DNA from: an uncultured Lachnospiraceae bacterium
GTDB taxonomy: Bacteria > Bacillota > Clostridia > Lachnospirales > Lachnospiraceae
Assembly: GCA_947629565.1 (NCBI GenBank)
Contig: CANREG010000002.1
Coordinates: 20,524-84,523, forward strand
Reading direction: 5' to 3'
DNA length: 64,000 nucleotides
Shown here one piece after another: positions 60,767-64,000 of the stretch (position 1 is its first letter; each line of letters starts with the position of its first letter). Position numbers and translations under genes: made by a program. Below the pieces are notes generated by a model that was not told the DNA's origin, searched no databases, and saw only the letters and a list, made by a program, of their open reading frames with translations.

Positions 60767-61936
60767 ATGAAAATGAAAAAGGCAGGCTGGGCGCTGATAT
60801 GGGGATTTGTAATATGGTGGAATGTGGGCATACAGGCAAAGGCCCAGGAGTATGTGGATTCCTATTATGAGGAGTTCTATGACAGTCTGGATATGGACAG
60901 CTTAGAGGAAGAAATGGATAGTATCCGGAGGGAGTACGGAGAAAAAGGGGAACTCTCTTTTTCGGAAATTTTTGAGTTACTGATGGAGGGGAAAGTAGAG
61001 GAGGCGGTATCAAGCGCAGCGGAAGGTTTTTATAAAGGGATTACCGGGGAGATTGAGGAAAATCGGGAACTGATTATCCGGCTGACGGTATTGGTTTTAA
61101 TTGCAGCAATCTTTAACAATTATTCCTCTATTTTGAAGGCCAGTTACATAGGAGATCAGGGCTTTTATATCACCTATATGATGATAGCGGCTTTACTGAT
61201 CCGATCCTTTACTTTGGTCTACGGCATGGCAGAGGAGACAATCTATTATATCGGAGAAATTATGAAATGCATGCTGCCGGCATTGTATATGTCCGTTATT
61301 CTGTGCAGCGGGCTTACCACCTCCCATATGGTAAATACCATGTTTTTATGGATGCTGTCCTTGGTGGAAAAGCTGCTGATTCAGGTCATCCTGCCGGGGA
61401 TTCGGATTTATTTTCTCATTACACTGTTAAATCAGATTAATATTAAGGACAGATTTTCCAAGCTGGCCGGTTTTCTAAAGCAGGGATTATTGTTTCTTTT
61501 GAAAGGCACGGTAACGGGAATTATCGGCCTTAATATAATGAAAAGCCTGCTGGTTCCCGTCTATGATAACGCCAGATATAATGTGCTGCAAAAAGGGCTT
61601 TCCATGCTGCCGGGGGGCGCTTCCCTTTCCGGGCTTAGCACTATTTTGCTTGGAGCAGGCGTGTTAATCAAGAACAGCATCGGGTTGTCGGCTGTGATAA
61701 TTTTGCTGGTGCTTGGAAGCGTACCACTGATTAAAATGTTCTGTTTTTATATTGTATACCGGCTCATATTAGCGCTTGTACAGCCGATTAGCGATAACCG
61801 GATTCTGGCGGGGATTCAGGGGGCGGCGGACGGCGCGGGGATTCTGCTTCGGGCCACAGCTACTTCTATTGCGCTCTTTGTGCTGTCTATCGCCATTGTG
61901 ATTCTGACTACCAATGTCAAACTGTATACAGGGTAA
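60767..61936 (+). CDS. spoIIIAE: Stage III sporulation protein AE
   Basis: Start reassigned from TTG 60605 to ATG 60767 behind AAGGCGGGAG RBS; signal-like N-term and multi-TM C-term. Confidence 0.9.
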   Translation: MKMKKAGWALIWGFVIWWNVGIQAKAQEYVDSYYEEFYDSLDMDSLEEEMDSIRREYGEKGELSFSEIFELLMEGKVEEAVSSAAEGFYKGITGEIEENRELIIRLTVLVLIAAIFNNYSSILKASYIGDQGFYITYMMIAALLIRSFTLVYGMAEETIYYIGEIMKCMLPALYMSVILCSGLTTSHMVNTMFLWMLSLVEKLLIQVILPGIRIYFLITLLNQINIKDRFSKLAGFLKQGLLFLLKGTVTGIIGLNIMKSLLVPVYDNARYNVLQKGLSMLPGGASLSGLSTILLGAGVLIKNSIGLSAVIILLVLGSVPLIKMFCFYIVYRLILALVQPISDNRILAGIQGAADGAGILLRATATSIALFVLSIAIVILTTNVKLYTG

Positions 61937-61948
61937 AGGAGTGTTTGT

Positions 61949-62413
61949 ATGGAATGGATTTTTTCATGGGTGAAAAGCGGTCTGCTTTTTGGGATTTTTG
62001 CCTCTGTCATTTTAATGCTTTGTCCGAATAAAGCGTACCAGAAACATATTGGACTGGTGGTAGGGATGCTGTTTATTTTAGTGATGCTTCATCCCCTGAT
62101 GGAACTCTTTCAGGTGGACGGCAGTACCTATGTATCCTATATCCGGAATTTTTTAATGTTGGAAACGGGGGAAGGCAGGATTACGGATTCGGATTTAGAA
62201 CTCTACGAGGAATCCATAGATATCCAGATTATGGCAAATCTAAAGGAGGCGGGATATCCTGTGAAAAGGGTAGAGTCCAGGGCGGAAACGAATGGAGATA
62301 TCGACGAGGTTATTATTGTTTTTGACGGGGAAACAGGCGCTTTGGAGGCGTTGGAAAACTATCTTAAAAATCTGTTTGGAGAGGAGGTGGTAATCAGCTA
62401 TGCATATCGGTAA
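61949..62413 (+). CDS. spoIIIAF: Stage III sporulation protein AF
   Basis: 154 aa, two N-terminal TMs, operon position. Confidence 0.88.
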   Translation: MEWIFSWVKSGLLFGIFASVILMLCPNKAYQKHIGLVVGMLFILVMLHPLMELFQVDGSTYVSYIRNFLMLETGEGRITDSDLELYEESIDIQIMANLKEAGYPVKRVESRAETNGDIDEVIIVFDGETGALEALENYLKNLFGEEVVISYAYR

Positions 62414-62981
62414 TCTTTTTAAGCTGCCGGCGGAAAAAAAGGAAAAGGCGGTCATTTTATTTTTGCTGGGTGTGTTTTTTCTGTTAATTGCCACTCCTGT
62501 ATCAACTTTTTCCGGAAAGGAGAAAAAAAAGACGGAAAAGGCAGATGAATCTTCTGCTGCAAAAACCACGGAAATTGATAAAAAAGATGCATATATTGAC
62601 TATTTGGAGAATAAGTTAGAACAAACTATCGGAGGTATGGAGGGCGCTGGAAAGGTTTTGGTCATGATCACATTAAAGGATAATGGGCAGAAGATTTTAG
62701 ACAAGAATCAGCCTTATGAGAATAAATCGGTAAAGACTCATGAGGAGGAAAAGGAATCCGAGGAAACCATTGTCCAGAGTGACCCGGAAACTGTCTTGAT
62801 AGAAGAAGGAGGGGATACGGCGCCTATCATCATTCAAGAGCTTTATCCGGACATTGAAGGAGTTTTGGTGGTGTGTGAAGGCGGCGATAATTCTGAGCTT
62901 GCCCTTCATATTAAAGAGGCAGTGGTGGCATTATTTTCAATCGATGCCCATAAAATAGTAGTGTGCAAATTGCAGCAGTAA
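62400..62981 (+). CDS. spoIIIAG: Stage III sporulation protein AG
   Basis: 193 aa; 'YLENKLEQTIGGMEGAGKVLVMITLKDNG...IEGVLVVCEGGDNSELALHIKEAVVALFSIDAHKIVV'. Confidence 0.92.
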   Translation: MHIGNLFKLPAEKKEKAVILFLLGVFFLLIATPVSTFSGKEKKKTEKADESSAAKTTEIDKKDAYIDYLENKLEQTIGGMEGAGKVLVMITLKDNGQKILDKNQPYENKSVKTHEEEKESEETIVQSDPETVLIEEGGDTAPIIIQELYPDIEGVLVVCEGGDNSELALHIKEAVVALFSIDAHKIVVCKLQQ

Positions 62982-62996
62982 TGCAAATAGCAGAAA

Positions 62997-63779
62997 GTGA
63001 GGATTTTTATGAAAAAGATATTCAAAAAAAATCAGGTGATTATTACAGCGTTGGCAATTATGATTGCCGTGGCCGGGTATCTGAATTTTACCAGTGATAA
63101 GCAGGTGTTAAATACTTCCGTGGAGGACATGGAAAGTGAAGGAGCCAGCGGCAATTCAGATGACGCAACCGTTAGCGCAGCTGTGGAGGATACCATAGAA
63201 GGACAGGAATTAGCCCTTGAAGATACGCAGTCGGAGGAAGGCGTAGTTGGAGAGGAAGCGGTAATTGACGGACAGGAGGCAGACGGAACCGATATGGCTG
63301 CAAGCGCAGACGCCGCAGCATTGGAGGGAACAGAAGGGGAAGGAAACAGTGACTTAGCATCTGCCAGCTTAGATGAAAACGGAGATCCCATTGATTCAGA
63401 TAAGGTAGGGGAAACTGTGCTTACCAATGCTTCCATTTCCTTGTCCCAGGCAAAGCTGAACCGGGAACAGACACGTTCCAAGGCAAAAGAAATGCTCCTA
63501 GAAATCATCAACAATGAAAATCTTTCAGAGGATTCCAAAAAAGACGCCATCAACGAAATGCTCTCCATGACAGAGCGGATGGAAAAGGAAACAGCCGCAG
63601 AAACCCAGCTTACGGCCAAGGGCTTTCCGGATTCTATTGTCAGCATATCCGATGACAGCGTAGATGTGACCTTAAGCCTTTCCGAACTGACAGACACGCA
63701 GCGCACCCAAATCGAAGACATCATCACCCGAAAAACCGGCTGCGACCTAAGCCAAATTGTAATCACCACCACCAACTAA
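62997..63779 (+). CDS. spoIIIAH: Stage III sporulation protein AH
   Basis: 260 aa; N-term TM, acidic linker, 'LNREQTRSKAKEMLLEIINNENLSEDSKKDAINEMLSMTERMEKETAAETQLTAKGF'. Confidence 0.93.
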   Translation: MRIFMKKIFKKNQVIITALAIMIAVAGYLNFTSDKQVLNTSVEDMESEGASGNSDDATVSAAVEDTIEGQELALEDTQSEEGVVGEEAVIDGQEADGTDMAASADAAALEGTEGEGNSDLASASLDENGDPIDSDKVGETVLTNASISLSQAKLNREQTRSKAKEMLLEIINNENLSEDSKKDAINEMLSMTERMEKETAAETQLTAKGFPDSIVSISDDSVDVTLSLSELTDTQRTQIEDIITRKTGCDLSQIVITTTN

Positions 63780-63780
63780 A

Positions 63781-64000
63781 CATAACCCTTCCCCTTAAAC
63801 ATATACTTAGCCGATTTTAACGGATACTTCTCTATTATCCGCAAAAATATTATTGAATTACCGCCGCAAGGTAATCCTTTTCCCGATTTTCCCGACACGC
63901 GGTTTTTTAGAAATCCGCTGCCGGGCCCTCCTGTATATTGCACGCGCGAAGAAGTGTTTGAGCGCCGGGTTTGGGGTGCTGGGCAAACATTTTGCAGCCA
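63781..64000 (+). repeat. Second copy of the palindromic-element arm, cut by window edge
   Basis: 63888-64000 matches reverse complement of 56153-56265 with ~6 mismatches in 113 nt by eye; 63781 onward resembles the left arm start (ATAACCCTTCC...TATCCGC). Confidence 0.92.

Noticed and set aside
60439-61013. Minus-strand ORFs over the spoIIIAD-AE repeat (FKPPVSNPVVSKP...)
   Set aside because: Shadow of the 15-bp repeat and spoIIIAE coding strand; no independent support.
63032-63775. 247-aa minus-strand ORF antisense to spoIIIAH
   Set aside because: Serine-rich translation complementary to an acidic/alanine-rich coding region; shadow ORF.

Overview
Low-to-mid GC chromosomal window from a spore-forming Firmicute, probably Lachnospiraceae-like (inferred from gene content; no search was run). 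Main blocks: (1) the 3' end of a BspA-like/LRR surface protein, then a YfhO-family membrane protein; (2) housekeeping genes: mtaB, ireB-like, ruvX, DUF1292, RNase J, YlbF-like, a short MltG-like protein, an O-methyltransferase and a U32 peptidase; (3) an intact sigK facing away from a ~20 kb type IV pilus locus (pilB, pilT, pilC, pilin, prepilin peptidase, a PilM-PilN fusion, PilO-like, minor pilins, a 995-aa PilX-like protein and a 1701-aa DUF5057-like protein); (4) GT2, a YqeG-like HAD phosphatase, an AroE-AroK fusion, an aminopeptidase P family protein, LysR and an Rpn-family nuclease; (5) leuC-leuD-leuB-ilvD-ilvB-serC-serA; (6) a two-component system, asd, a CbiJ/CobK-like protein with a repeat leader, a TPR/DUF4037-like protein, a DUF4125-like protein, efp and a CAP-domain protein; (7) a complete spoIIIAA-AH operon. 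The most unusual non-coding structures are a ~500-bp imperfect palindrome after the DUF4125 gene, with a second copy of its arm at the window end after spoIIIAH; a nested inverted/direct repeat structure between pilC and the pilin gene; and several 15-bp-period minisatellites in coding and non-coding positions, two of them inside the spoIIIA operon.
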